This document shows positions 15,640-22,420 of a stretch of 26,547 nucleotides of DNA, one piece after another. The translations under genes and the position numbers were made by a program. The notes under the pieces were generated by a model. The model did not search any database and was not told the origin of the DNA. It worked only from the letters and a program-made list of their open reading frames with translations. Each line of letters starts with the position of its first letter. Position 1 is the first letter of the stretch. This DNA is from a virus, in IMG/VR virus record IMGVR_UViG_3300018424_000197, positions 1 through 26,547 of that record; one strand, given 5' to 3'.

Positions 15640-18312
15640 TTATCCTACTCTACGTTTGCTGAACCAACGCTTAACGTTGTTGCTAGCGGTTTTTTGTGGG
15701 CGGGTTGAGACTCCGAACTCCGCAATGTTGCGTGCCCGTGGACGAGAAGAGATTCCATAACGAAGAGCGTCATACAAGTGATCTTCTGCGGTTGTGTCTA
15801 CATCCTCGGGGTTTTTCTTATCAACCGGAATAGCCGGGAGTTGTGCAATAAGATTAACGCAATTTTCAAAAATAATTAATCTAGGTTCATCTAGAAATTC
15901 ATCCACAGCCAGAAGACGGTGAATCTCTTGTTTACCTGCTGCTCGTGTACCTTTACTTCTATCAGATGGACGCCACTTACATCCCTGGGCAATCATTGCT
16001 TCTGCAATACTTACAGTTGTATCTCCACGCTTGTGCCAACAAGAACTGTCGAGTACACCGTAGTTAGGTGCCCAAATCTTGTCTCGCTCTAGAACATCAT
16101 GTGCAAGATCAACTGCTAGACGTTTTGATACATATAGTTCATCAACTACAAAAATCTGGTCGCTAGGTGATACTGCAAACCATAGAACCCCTGTATAACT
16201 GCCATATCCATAATCACACGCACGAAATGTTTTCCAGTTCTCAGGAACGTCAAATGATTCACACGTATGAATCTTACGGTTGAACTCGCTGAATGCAGCC
16301 CCTTCCGAGACATCCCAATCCCCATAAAGAAGTGCTCTACGCTTTTCCTCTGGCAACGTGAGAAGTGTTTCCACATAACCACTGTTTGCCAGATATGGAT
16401 TGTCACTCAAGCGGCTAGGGATAAACTGACGCTTCATCAGTGGTTGCCCTGCTTTTGGGTGAGGATTTCCATATTCGTCAAGCGGTGGGTAAACTAGGGT
16501 TTCACCTGTTTCTATATCTGTTGCCCAAAATGGTTTACCCCACGGAGCAGGGTCAATGAACATTTTCTTGACCCATTGGTGGCCTGGACCTCCTGGGTTG
16601 GTTGTGGCCCTCATAAGGGGCTTAATGTTTGGGTTAGCGCTACGGTTACGAGATCGCAGATAGTCCCAAGCATTAGGGGTGTGCCAGTGAGTCAATTCGT
16701 CAAATGCCACATACGGGTAAGGCTGTCCCTGAAAGCGCGAAAGGTCTTCGTCACGATCACAATAGGTCATCCAGATACGGGCACCAGAACTAAACCTCCA
16801 CTCTGATTTCTTCTCCGACCACTTTGCACCGGGGTCCATTTTTGGGTATAGTTCTTGAGACTTGTTGATAAGTTCACGTAGTTCGTCAGTTGTTTTACGC
16901 AGGATCAAACCAACATAATCTGATTCATTAACACCATACAGAGCATCAACTAGAATAGCGTAAGAGTTGTGTGTTACAGTAAAATTTTCTGTTACATAAA
17001 GACCATCAGGGTTACTTACAGAAATACACCTACCCTCTATAGTCCCTTTTTGTTCTACTTTAACAACAGCTTTCTGAACAAGTCCTTTACCAAATTTACC
17101 ACGCTTCTTACGTTCCATACGAAAAAACTTATCAGGATTGTCGTGCTTTATATATAAACAATAAACCTTCTGACAAATTACTTTTGTACCGTCTTGGTCA
17201 CGATAAGAACCCATCTTATCTGTAATCGTGACACATGCTCCCAAACTTCTAAACAGACTTGCTGCGTCATTTGCTAACTGTTCTGATACTGTGTAATAGT
17301 AGATCGCATTCTTGTTGGGGGCTGAGTAACCGTCGGTATCCATTAGCCCTTGAGCAACTGCCCAACGTACCTCTGAAGAATTGATAAGATAATCCCGAGG
17401 GATAAATTTTGTTGCACTACGTGTATACATAAGTCCATAGGAAGTAAACGCGCCAACTAACTCTTCTCTATATTCTCCCCCAAAACGTATGGTATTCTTT
17501 GTGTCCCACTTGTCTGTTGGGATATACTTTTTGTAGTGCTCCTTATCATCTTCATGGCACGTTATAGTTATTTGATTTGTCGTCAGACAGCCATCCCCAA
17601 TAAACACCCCCAACAAGTAAGGATCAACCTGTACCCCTTTAGAGTGAAAATACTGCTCAGAGCACACTGGAACTTGTGGTTTATAACCTTTTTCAAGGTA
17701 CTCTGAAAGTTTTTCTGTACTGACAACCTTACCCGACGCCTCGCCAAACACCCTAACACCATTAATCTTTCTGCCTCTGCGTGCCAGCCACGAAAACCAT
17801 AAATGCTCCTTAGCAACATCTAGGTGAGTGCCATCCGAAAAGTGTACGGTCCACTTAGGAAGGGTTTCCCAGGCAAATAGATGTTTGACAGTCTGTGTAC
17901 CTCCTTTTGGGTGGCATATTTCATCACCCACCCTTAAATCTTCAACCTTTACAAAGCCTTCGGGAGTTAGAATTGAGTCACCCTTTTGTACTAGCTTACC
18001 ACCACCTGCTGCCCCTCCGAATAAGACTTCACGAATAGGGGATGAAAGAAACTCTGTCTGAGGGCCGGGGTTAGGTCTGAAAACAACTTTACTACCGTTG
18101 TACGTATCTTGCCCTTCATCTTTCTTTTCAGCTTTGATAGCCTCTTTTAGTTTCTTTTCTTCTTCACGCGCAACACGAGCCTTCTCACTCTCTTGCCTTT
18201 CAACAGTAGGAGAAGTCCCTTTCAGGATCAGTTTGCCCCCCTTACTGCGTCTAGCAGTTTTACGGGACACTCCTCGTTTAAAGGTCTGAGTCGTCGTCTT
18301 CTTCGTAGTCAT
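15640..18312 (-). CDS. Terminase large subunit with internal intein
   Basis: I choose the ATG at 18312 with GGAG five bases before it; a GTG at 18318 is possible, and residue numbers below count from that GTG. The gene encodes 892 residues, of which 109-451 are an intein, leaving about 549 for the mature protein. After a basic N-terminal extension (to about 70), the ATPase has Walker A GGAAGGGK (101-108) continued by S452 after splicing, Walker B VAFDE (537-541) and a coupling motif ATTNPGGPG (571-579). The nuclease domain has likely metal-binding Asp at D702 (ACDYG), D757 (VLDSS) and D850 (HLYDALRYG). It packages and cuts DNA at the portal. It overlaps the small terminase by 35 bases. Without splicing the ATPase would be inactive. 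Confidence 0.92.
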   Translation of the reverse strand: MTTKKTTTQTFKRGVSRKTARRSKGGKLILKGTSPTVERQESEKARVAREEEKKLKEAIKAEKKDEGQDTYNGSKVVFRPNPGPQTEFLSSPIREVLFGGAAGGGKLVQKGDSILTPEGFVKVEDLRVGDEICHPKGGTQTVKHLFAWETLPKWTVHFSDGTHLDVAKEHLWFSWLARRGRKINGVRVFGEASGKVVSTEKLSEYLEKGYKPQVPVCSEQYFHSKGVQVDPYLLGVFIGDGCLTTNQITITCHEDDKEHYKKYIPTDKWDTKNTIRFGGEYREELVGAFTSYGLMYTRSATKFIPRDYLINSSEVRWAVAQGLMDTDGYSAPNKNAIYYYTVSEQLANDAASLFRSLGACVTITDKMGSYRDQDGTKVICQKVYCLYIKHDNPDKFFRMERKKRGKFGKGLVQKAVVKVEQKGTIEGRCISVSNPDGLYVTENFTVTHNSYAILVDALYGVNESDYVGLILRKTTDELRELINKSQELYPKMDPGAKWSEKKSEWRFSSGARIWMTYCDRDEDLSRFQGQPYPYVAFDELTHWHTPNAWDYLRSRNRSANPNIKPLMRATTNPGGPGHQWVKKMFIDPAPWGKPFWATDIETGETLVYPPLDEYGNPHPKAGQPLMKRQFIPSRLSDNPYLANSGYVETLLTLPEEKRRALLYGDWDVSEGAAFSEFNRKIHTCESFDVPENWKTFRACDYGYGSYTGVLWFAVSPSDQIFVVDELYVSKRLAVDLAHDVLERDKIWAPNYGVLDSSCWHKRGDTTVSIAEAMIAQGCKWRPSDRSKGTRAAGKQEIHRLLAVDEFLDEPRLIIFENCVNLIAQLPAIPVDKKNPEDVDTTAEDHLYDALRYGISSRPRARNIAEFGVSTRPQKTASNNVKRWFSKRRVG
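16966..17994 (-). other. Class 3-type intein with LAGLIDADG endonuclease
   Basis: The insert splits Walker A exactly between K108 and S452 of the terminase. It runs from L109 to N451 (343 aa). Block A is LVQKGDSILTPEGF-KVEDL, starting with Leu rather than Cys/Ser. Block B is DVAKEHLWF with His172 and Trp174. Block F has Cys431 (GRCISV) where most inteins have Asp. Block G is T449-H450-N451, followed by Ser452. The Trp/Cys/Thr set is the signature of class 3 inteins, which use the block F Cys as first nucleophile. The endonuclease motifs are LLGVFIGDG (235-243) and GLMDTDG (324-330), both with the expected acidic residue. The frame is intact, so splicing and homing may be active. Confidence 0.9.
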
Positions 18313-18700
18313 CTTCACTCCGTTTAGGAGGTAGCAAAATCACGCCACCTTTGACATCTACCTCTTGCTTGTCTACTTTTACAATACCAACACCGCGATC
18401 AAGAATGTTACTAGCAGCAGATAGTTTGTCCCGTGCAGCACCGTCGCTGGATTTGCCCTGCATGACAGCCACCATAGTACCTGCTGCCTGTGGTCCTGCG
18501 GATACTAGAACACTTTTGGTAATATCTGCAATTTCATCTGCGAGAGATTTTGCAATACGCATGTAATTCGTTTCATAACCATTATACCCCGCGCGTTGGG
18601 CAGCTTCTTTGTAATAGTTAGAAACTTCTGGTTCGTTCAAGATGATGTCTTGTAAAGCCTCTAGAAAGGCTTCTTGTTTTTCTGTCAGGTTATTAGACAT
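18278..18700 (-). CDS. Terminase small subunit-like protein
   Basis: The chosen ATG at 18700 has GGA six bases upstream; an upstream in-frame GTG at 18727 lacks a good ribosome site. The product is 140 aa. The N-terminus (LTEKQEAFLEAL-DIILNEPE, then KEAAQRAGYNGYET) looks like the helix-turn-helix DNA-binding part of small terminases. Next come helices with an ARDKLSAASNILDRGVGIVK oligomerisation-like motif. The end, VKGGVILLPPKR plus an acidic tail, resembles the region that contacts the large subunit. It recognises the packaging start on viral DNA. It overlaps the large terminase downstream and the HNH-like gene upstream by 8 bases, so all three are coupled. Confidence 0.8.
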   Translation of the reverse strand: MSNNLTEKQEAFLEALQDIILNEPEVSNYYKEAAQRAGYNGYETNYMRIAKSLADEIADITKSVLVSAGPQAAGTMVAVMQGKSSDGAARDKLSAASNILDRGVGIVKVDKQEVDVKGGVILLPPKRSEDDYEEDDDSDL

Positions 18701-18983
18701 ATGACTTCCTTCCCTTGGCTGGGCCACGCGAACCTTTGGCTACACGCCCTTTGGTTGCTGGCTGATCTTTACGGTTTGATATCTTGTCTCTTATGGCGGT
18801 GGTTGCAGCATTATTGGCTGTAAGTTTTCCTCCACCTGCTACTTGGTGATCAAGTTCTTTTCCCTTTGGCATGGTCTGGGTGTCTTTCATGCCATTTGCT
18901 TTTTTCCATGCGTACCTATCGCGTCTACGTCTAGCGTCTACAGCGCGTTCAGCGTCAGTACGTGCATAGATGTTGATTGGCAT
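18693..18983 (-). CDS. Small basic protein with degenerate HNH-like motif
   Basis: This 96-aa protein is strongly basic. Its ATG overlaps the stop of the gene upstream (TAATG). The N-terminus is Arg-rich (DARRRRDRYAWKKANGMKD). The centre has ELDHQ (D45-H46), GGGKLTANN (N57-N58), and ISNRK (N70, K72), an order and spacing like an HNH nuclease core. The usual Cys pairs are missing. The C-terminus is Gly/Lys/Arg-rich. HNH proteins are often encoded next to terminase genes and help DNA packaging in some phages, and this gene lies directly before the small terminase. It could equally be a non-catalytic DNA-binding protein. Confidence 0.6.
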   Translation of the reverse strand: MPINIYARTDAERAVDARRRRDRYAWKKANGMKDTQTMPKGKELDHQVAGGGKLTANNAATTAIRDKISNRKDQPATKGRVAKGSRGPAKGRKSYV

Positions 18984-19321
18984 TAACGCTTTCCTGTTTT
19001 TTCAAGTAGGTTATCAATTTTTGAAGAGATGGTTTCTGTCTGGCGGATAATAAATTCCTGCCCAGCTTCTAATCTCGCAATACTGTTACCCATGTTGGTA
19101 ACCTTGCCTTCAAGTTCACTTACTCTATCCCAAACGCGAACACGTTGTTCAATCTGGAATGAACGGTTTTCAGCAACTACATTTCTAAGGGCTTCAAGCG
19201 CCTTCGTGTTGCTTTCCACACCTTCCTGTAATTGGGTGTAACTAACAACTACCCCAACAACAACAAGCACAGCAGTAAGAATGTTACCTAAACTAACTCT
19301 AGGCTCAATTTGTACAGGCAT
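18983..19321 (-). CDS. Membrane-anchored coiled-coil protein A
   Basis: The likely start is the ATG at 19321 with GGA eight bases upstream, inside the end of the previous gene; an earlier ATG at 19339 has poor support. The product is 112 aa. Residues about 12-28 (LTAVLVVVGVVVSYTQL region) form one membrane segment. The rest is a long helical region with heptad spacing (ALEALRNVVAENR, VSELEGKVTNMGNSIARLEA, ISSKIDNLLEK). This layout, one N-terminal anchor plus coiled coil, is found in phage Rz-like spanins and some holins. No lysis enzyme is visible nearby, so the role stays open. It follows a second gene of the same layout. Confidence 0.7.
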   Translation of the reverse strand: MPVQIEPRVSLGNILTAVLVVVGVVVSYTQLQEGVESNTKALEALRNVVAENRSFQIEQRVRVWDRVSELEGKVTNMGNSIARLEAGQEFIIRQTETISSKIDNLLEKTGKR

Positions 19322-19323
19322 TT

Positions 19324-19578
19324 TTATCTTCCACCCCAAAGTTTATTTTCGAGTTGTTGTACTCGACGCTCCAGAGACCTTACAGTCTGTTTTAACTCTC
19401 CATACTCTTGAAATGCCTTTGGGTCTAGGCGCTTTTCAATAGATACAATACGGTCATGGTTTTGCTGTAGGCGATACTGCCCAACAGAGAAATCCCCGGC
19501 AAGAACAACTATTGCCGTGATAATGAACCAATACTGCTTCAGGAATGTTGCAGCACCACTTTTAACTTCATCAACCAT
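19324..19578 (-). CDS. Membrane-anchored coiled-coil protein B
   Basis: The ATG at 19578 overlaps the TAA of the DUF6321-like gene (TAATATG arrangement) and has GGAAA nine bases upstream; the frame extends further but would then lie inside that gene. The product is 84 aa. Residues about 14-32 (YWFIITAIVVLAGDFSVG) are a membrane segment. A C-terminal coiled coil follows (HDRIVSIEKRL, ELKQTVRSLERRVQQLENKL). The design matches the next gene, so the two may be a functional pair such as spanin- or holin-like subunits, or small inner-membrane virion proteins. That is an inference from shape only. Confidence 0.65.
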   Translation of the reverse strand: MVDEVKSGAATFLKQYWFIITAIVVLAGDFSVGQYRLQQNHDRIVSIEKRLDPKAFQEYGELKQTVRSLERRVQQLENKLWGGR

Positions 19579-19579
19579 A

Positions 19580-19834
19580 TTAACATTTCCAACGTTTACG
19601 AGCGGCTTTTCCTCGTTCACCTGTCCAGCCGCTACTTCGCGCACAGAAGCTCTTCTTACGCGCCCTTTGTTTTGGTGTTTTTGGATTAGCCGCAGGTTCC
19701 TTCAAATTGCTCCCGGTTTTTGCGTTGTATTTTGCCCGCCCCTTTGCAGTCAAACCCGCTCCCCTGCTGACAGGGAGTTTTTCGCCCCTGCCGACAGAAA
19801 GGTTTGGTCCCTTTTTACGTTTAGTTGTTGCCAC
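19580..19834 (-). CDS. DUF6321-like basic protein
   Basis: The probable start is a GTG at 19834 with GGGGAG at suitable distance; an ATG at 19849 in the same frame lacks a ribosome site. The product is 84 aa and very basic. It has GAGLTAKGRAKYNAKTGSNL in the middle and KSFCARSSGWTGERG then ARKRWKC at the end. This is the pattern of the DUF6321 family of small phage proteins, whose function I do not know. The conserved Cys residues (FCAR and terminal C) may bind metal or nucleic acid. It overlaps the preceding Cys-rich gene by 14 bases and couples to the next membrane-protein gene. Confidence 0.75.
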   Translation of the reverse strand: MATTKRKKGPNLSVGRGEKLPVSRGAGLTAKGRAKYNAKTGSNLKEPAANPKTPKQRARKKSFCARSSGWTGERGKAARKRWKC

Positions 19835-19982
19835 AGACACACTCCCCATTTACACATTTGCATACAGGCTTATTGCGGTTTGGGTCCATAGCCTCAAGAC
19901 GATTCAACTTGCGTTGCATTTCTTGCAATTCACGACGCATACGGTTGATTTCATCTTGAACGAAATCTTTATTTTGCGTCAT
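19821..19982 (-). CDS. 53-aa coiled-coil protein with Cys-rich tail
   Basis: This short gene starts at an ATG with GGAAG about seven bases upstream. Residues 7-32 form a helix with heptad spacing (FVQDEINRMRRELQEMQRKL). The C-terminus has CKCVNGECVCGNN, four Cys within ten residues, which suggests metal binding or a redox or iron-sulfur ligand set. It overlaps the zinc-ribbon gene upstream and the DUF6321-like gene downstream by 14 bases each, a coupling pattern typical of a real gene. I recognise no family. It could be a small regulator or a virion-associated factor. Confidence 0.65.
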   Translation of the reverse strand: MTQNKDFVQDEINRMRRELQEMQRKLNRLEAMDPNRNKPVCKCVNGECVCGNN

Positions 19983-20130
19983 GAGGAGCTTCCTTCCACT
20001 GGTAGCCGCAGTTATTGCAAGTACGCAACATGGACTCAGAAGTAAGAATCTTCTTGTATTCTACACTCACTGTAGAAGAAGAACACTTTGGACATTTACC
20101 TTGGGCATTGTACTTTTCTAATTTCGCCAT
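19969..20130 (-). CDS. 53-aa zinc-ribbon protein
   Basis: The frame runs from an ATG at 20130 to a TAA. Two Cys pairs are visible: CPKC at residues 13-16 and CNNC at 38-41, the latter followed by GYQW. The 21-residue gap with a SSSTVSVEYKK strand is typical of a zinc ribbon such as those in transcription factors (TFIIS-like) and small phage regulators. The gene is nine bases after a structural gene and overlaps the next by 14 bases. A role in nucleic-acid binding or transcription is possible; the sequence shows the ribbon only. Confidence 0.7.
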   Translation of the reverse strand: MAKLEKYNAQGKCPKCSSSTVSVEYKKILTSESMLRTCNNCGYQWKEAPHDAK

Positions 20131-20139
20131 AATAAAACC

Positions 20140-20619
20140 TTACTGTCCTAGGACAAAGGACTCATAACTAGCGCCTGTAGGTAACTTTACATAACCTAGA
20201 GTGGCAGAACAATCCGTAGCACCAGTAACGACCATATCCAAACGAGCGTTAACCCAGCCCCGAAACTTACCAACAACAGGGAGAACAATGTTGGCAGGTG
20301 CATCGTTACAAAACACCTTAAAAACTGTAATAGAATTTGTACCATCAGTAAATTGAATTTCTACTGAACCTCCTGTTCGTTTTTCAGTGTTTAACACAAG
20401 GTCGGTAATCTGTATACATCCACCTGATATAGGGGTAGTAACTGTTGTTGTCCCTGCGCTACTACGTTGCACGTTTGTGTAGGTTCCGTGGGTTTGCATA
20501 GCATTTGTGCTAACAAGGAATACCTCATCCCCGCCGATAGTTTCTGTCTCTCGCCAAAGTTCTTCAAAATGGAGAGCCTGACGATTCTTTGAATCAACTA
20601 AAACAGCATTTACTGTCAT
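20140..20619 (-). CDS. Beta-rich probable virion protein
   Basis: This 159-aa protein starts at an ATG preceded by AAGG about six bases away. It is Thr/Val/Gly-rich with alternating strands: GGCIQITDLVLNTEK, GSVEIQFTDGTNSI, and GKFRGWVNARLDMVV. It has two Cys in the central region and one near the end, no membrane segment and no catalytic motif. It ends a set of three beta-rich genes of similar style, all with two or more bases between them. The composition and grouping suggest a structural or tail-associated protein, perhaps a fibre-like decoration. I do not recognise the family. Confidence 0.75.
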   Translation of the reverse strand: MTVNAVLVDSKNRQALHFEELWRETETIGGDEVFLVSTNAMQTHGTYTNVQRSSAGTTTVTTPISGGCIQITDLVLNTEKRTGGSVEIQFTDGTNSITVFKVFCNDAPANIVLPVVGKFRGWVNARLDMVVTGATDCSATLGYVKLPTGASYESFVLGQ

Positions 20620-20621
20620 GT

Positions 20622-21245
20622 CTAACCTTCACCAAATTCCGCAAGATTCAACACAACAGTATTCACACTAACCCCAATCGTTTCCCCGTTTGTAGCGTTA
20701 CCTCCACCAACACCTGCGGTAGACCACCCGAGCAACCATGTGGTATCAGGGGTGATGATATTTGTTGCGCGCATATTGCGTTGCTGGCTGGCGTTGCTGC
20801 CAAGATAGAACGCGTGGAATTGTTGTCCACCTGTGTAGGTCATATCAGAGGAACCATCACTGACAACAAACGTAGCAGACAAAGCGTCAGGTTTACCAAA
20901 GTTTTTCTGAATAATACCATCAGATGTGGAAGAAGTTTTGTCTGTGCCGTTGCTGACAGATGCAGGTTGCTTTACTTGTAAGATTTTGACGGGGGTTGTG
21001 AGGGTGTGTGCGTCAAAGTAAATTCGGGTAATAAGGATGCTGTCTGTGTTGGAAGTGTTCTTGATGTACAACAAACCGCCAGAAGAGGCTGCTGCTAGGT
21101 GGCATTCTGCATGAAAGATGTAACTGTTTCCTCGGATGGATTCAATTGCCTCTTCTGCAAAAGACTCAGAGCGTACAGAAAGTTGGTTGTAATTTGTTAC
21201 TCGTGCTAGAGTACCATCCGTGTTGTTCTTGATGTTAAATTCCAT
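20622..21245 (-). CDS. Beta-rich probable virion protein, paralogue 1
   Basis: This 207-aa protein starts at an ATG with a G-rich site (AGGGGGG) about ten bases upstream. Its N-terminal section (DGTLARVTNYNQLSVRSES) matches in layout the next upstream gene, whose N-terminus reads SGKLVKVLGDNQLSVISES. Both proteins then show a run of beta strands with Ile/Tyr/Phe (SDSILITRIYFD-type here, TKLFITDYIFTNG there). The last third contains WLLGWS and a Gly/Asn-rich loop. They are likely related subunits of one virion structure. No known domain is recognised, and the role is inferred from composition. Confidence 0.75.
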   Translation of the reverse strand: MEFNIKNNTDGTLARVTNYNQLSVRSESFAEEAIESIRGNSYIFHAECHLAAASSGGLLYIKNTSNTDSILITRIYFDAHTLTTPVKILQVKQPASVSNGTDKTSSTSDGIIQKNFGKPDALSATFVVSDGSSDMTYTGGQQFHAFYLGSNASQQRNMRATNIITPDTTWLLGWSTAGVGGGNATNGETIGVSVNTVVLNLAEFGEG

Positions 21246-21261
21246 GATAACAGTACCCCCC

Positions 21262-21867
21262 CTATTCTTCTATCTGTGCTTGATATGCGAACACAATTGC
21301 CCGAACAGTCATGTTTGTGTTACCAGAAGGAGGGATACACCCGATTGCAAAAGTGTTATTGCGCTCCAACACAAATGGCCTTGCCGCTTGTTCAATCTCT
21401 TGGCGGCGTGTAGTGCTAGATAGAGTCACAATGCCCACGTTAGTGCCGTCAATGAGTGTGCGGCCTTCTTGACCAACATAAGCTAGTCCCGGCATGACAT
21501 CTGGACCGGAGAAATTACGATTACGCACTGTAGCATTTGTTGCGCCGCTGACAATAGTTCCTGATGTACCGTTTTTGTATAGTGTAAAACGAGTGTCGTT
21601 TGTGCCCCCACCCGTAGAATCACCATTGGTGAAAATGTAGTCTGTGATAAACAGTTTTGTGTTACTTGCGGGTATATACTTAATCCACAACAGTATGGAT
21701 TCAGAGTCAGACGTAAGTGTTACATCTCCAGTAAGAATAGTGACGTGGCGCTGAAAATAAGCGGTGTATGCCCCAGGCGTAATAGACTCAGAGATAACAC
21801 TCAACTGATTATCACCAAGCACCTTAACAAGTTTTCCGCTAGGTCCTTCAAGCATTGTATTAGACAT
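21262..21867 (-). CDS. Beta-rich probable virion protein, paralogue 2
   Basis: This 201-aa protein starts at an ATG with AAAGGTGAT upstream. It shares with the 207-aa neighbour the N-terminal G-L-V-NQLSV-SES pattern and a strand-rich body (SESILLWIKYIP, TKLFITDYIF). The end has TMRAIVFAYQ-like strands preceded by a Pro/Gly/Asn loop. It is Thr/Gly/Asn-rich with a single Cys. It lies 25 bases after the small 77-aa gene and 16 bases before its relative. The pair may have arisen by duplication. The function is inferred as structural. Confidence 0.75.
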   Translation of the reverse strand: MSNTMLEGPSGKLVKVLGDNQLSVISESITPGAYTAYFQRHVTILTGDVTLTSDSESILLWIKYIPASNTKLFITDYIFTNGDSTGGGTNDTRFTLYKNGTSGTIVSGATNATVRNRNFSGPDVMPGLAYVGQEGRTLIDGTNVGIVTLSSTTRRQEIEQAARPFVLERNNTFAIGCIPPSGNTNMTVRAIVFAYQAQIEE

Positions 21868-21892
21868 TAGTTATCACCTTTATTAGATGGCA

Positions 21893-22126
21893 TTACTGAC
21901 CAATGCCTTTCAGGAGCAGATTAGTGATCTGCTGTTCATGTAACAGCGAATGTAGCAAGTTGTTAGTTTCCCGTAATTCTATAACCAATGATGAATCAAT
22001 GCGTACATCTACCTCAAGCGCCCCATCATTTGTCAACTGGACGGGGGCACGTTTTTCACCATTTTGGATAGTTCCAAGGGCGAGTTCCCCCCGTGTAGTA
22101 TCTACTCTAGGGTGCCTACCCGACAT
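21893..22126 (-). CDS. 77-aa protein of unknown function
   Basis: The ATG at 22126 overlaps the TAG of the gene upstream (TAGTATG arrangement); an in-frame TTG at 22156 would lie inside that gene. The N-terminal half has GELALGTIQNGEKRAP, VQLTNDGALEVDV, a beta pattern with a Leu-Thr-Asn-Asp-Gly turn. The C-terminal half is helical (IELRETNNLLHSLLHEQQITNLLLKGIGQ) and may form a short coiled coil. Proteins with this strand-then-helix layout occur beside tail-type genes in environmental phages, but I cannot name the family. Confidence 0.65.
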   Translation of the reverse strand: MSGRHPRVDTTRGELALGTIQNGEKRAPVQLTNDGALEVDVRIDSSLVIELRETNNLLHSLLHEQQITNLLLKGIGQ

Positions 22127-22127
22127 A

Positions 22128-22415
22128 CTAGAGGAACATCCCCGCAACAACTGCAACTACAATTACTACTACACCTGCAATAGCAATGTATTTAAAGTTG
22201 GAGCCGTCTTTCATCTTTTGTTCAACTCTGTCAATTTCAGCGTGAACCCTTGATTGTACTTCAGATGGTACTTCATCTAGTTTTGCAGATGCTTTATCAC
22301 CAAAGTTCTTGGCATTTTGAAACGCAGCATCGGCAGCTTCATTTGCGGAAGCAGTGAATTTTCCTGCTTTATCTTCAACCTTTGCTTCCAGGCTTTTGTA
22401 CTTATCATAATCCAT
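22128..22415 (-). CDS. C-terminally anchored helical protein
   Basis: I prefer the ATG at 22415; a GTG at 22424 overlapping the previous stop is an alternative. The product is 95 aa. The first 70 residues are an Ala/Lys/Glu-rich amphipathic helix (KSLEAKVEDKAGKFTASA, AAFQNAKNFGDKASAKL). The last 20 residues (IAIAGVVVIVVAVVAGMFL) are a single membrane segment. This is a tail-anchored layout with the helical part inside the cell. It could be a small membrane regulator, a holin-type protein or a virion-internal membrane-active peptide. No catalytic residues are seen. Confidence 0.65.
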   Translation of the reverse strand: MDYDKYKSLEAKVEDKAGKFTASANEAADAAFQNAKNFGDKASAKLDEVPSEVQSRVHAEIDRVEQKMKDGSNFKYIAIAGVVVIVVAVVAGMFL

Positions 22416-22420
22416 AATGA

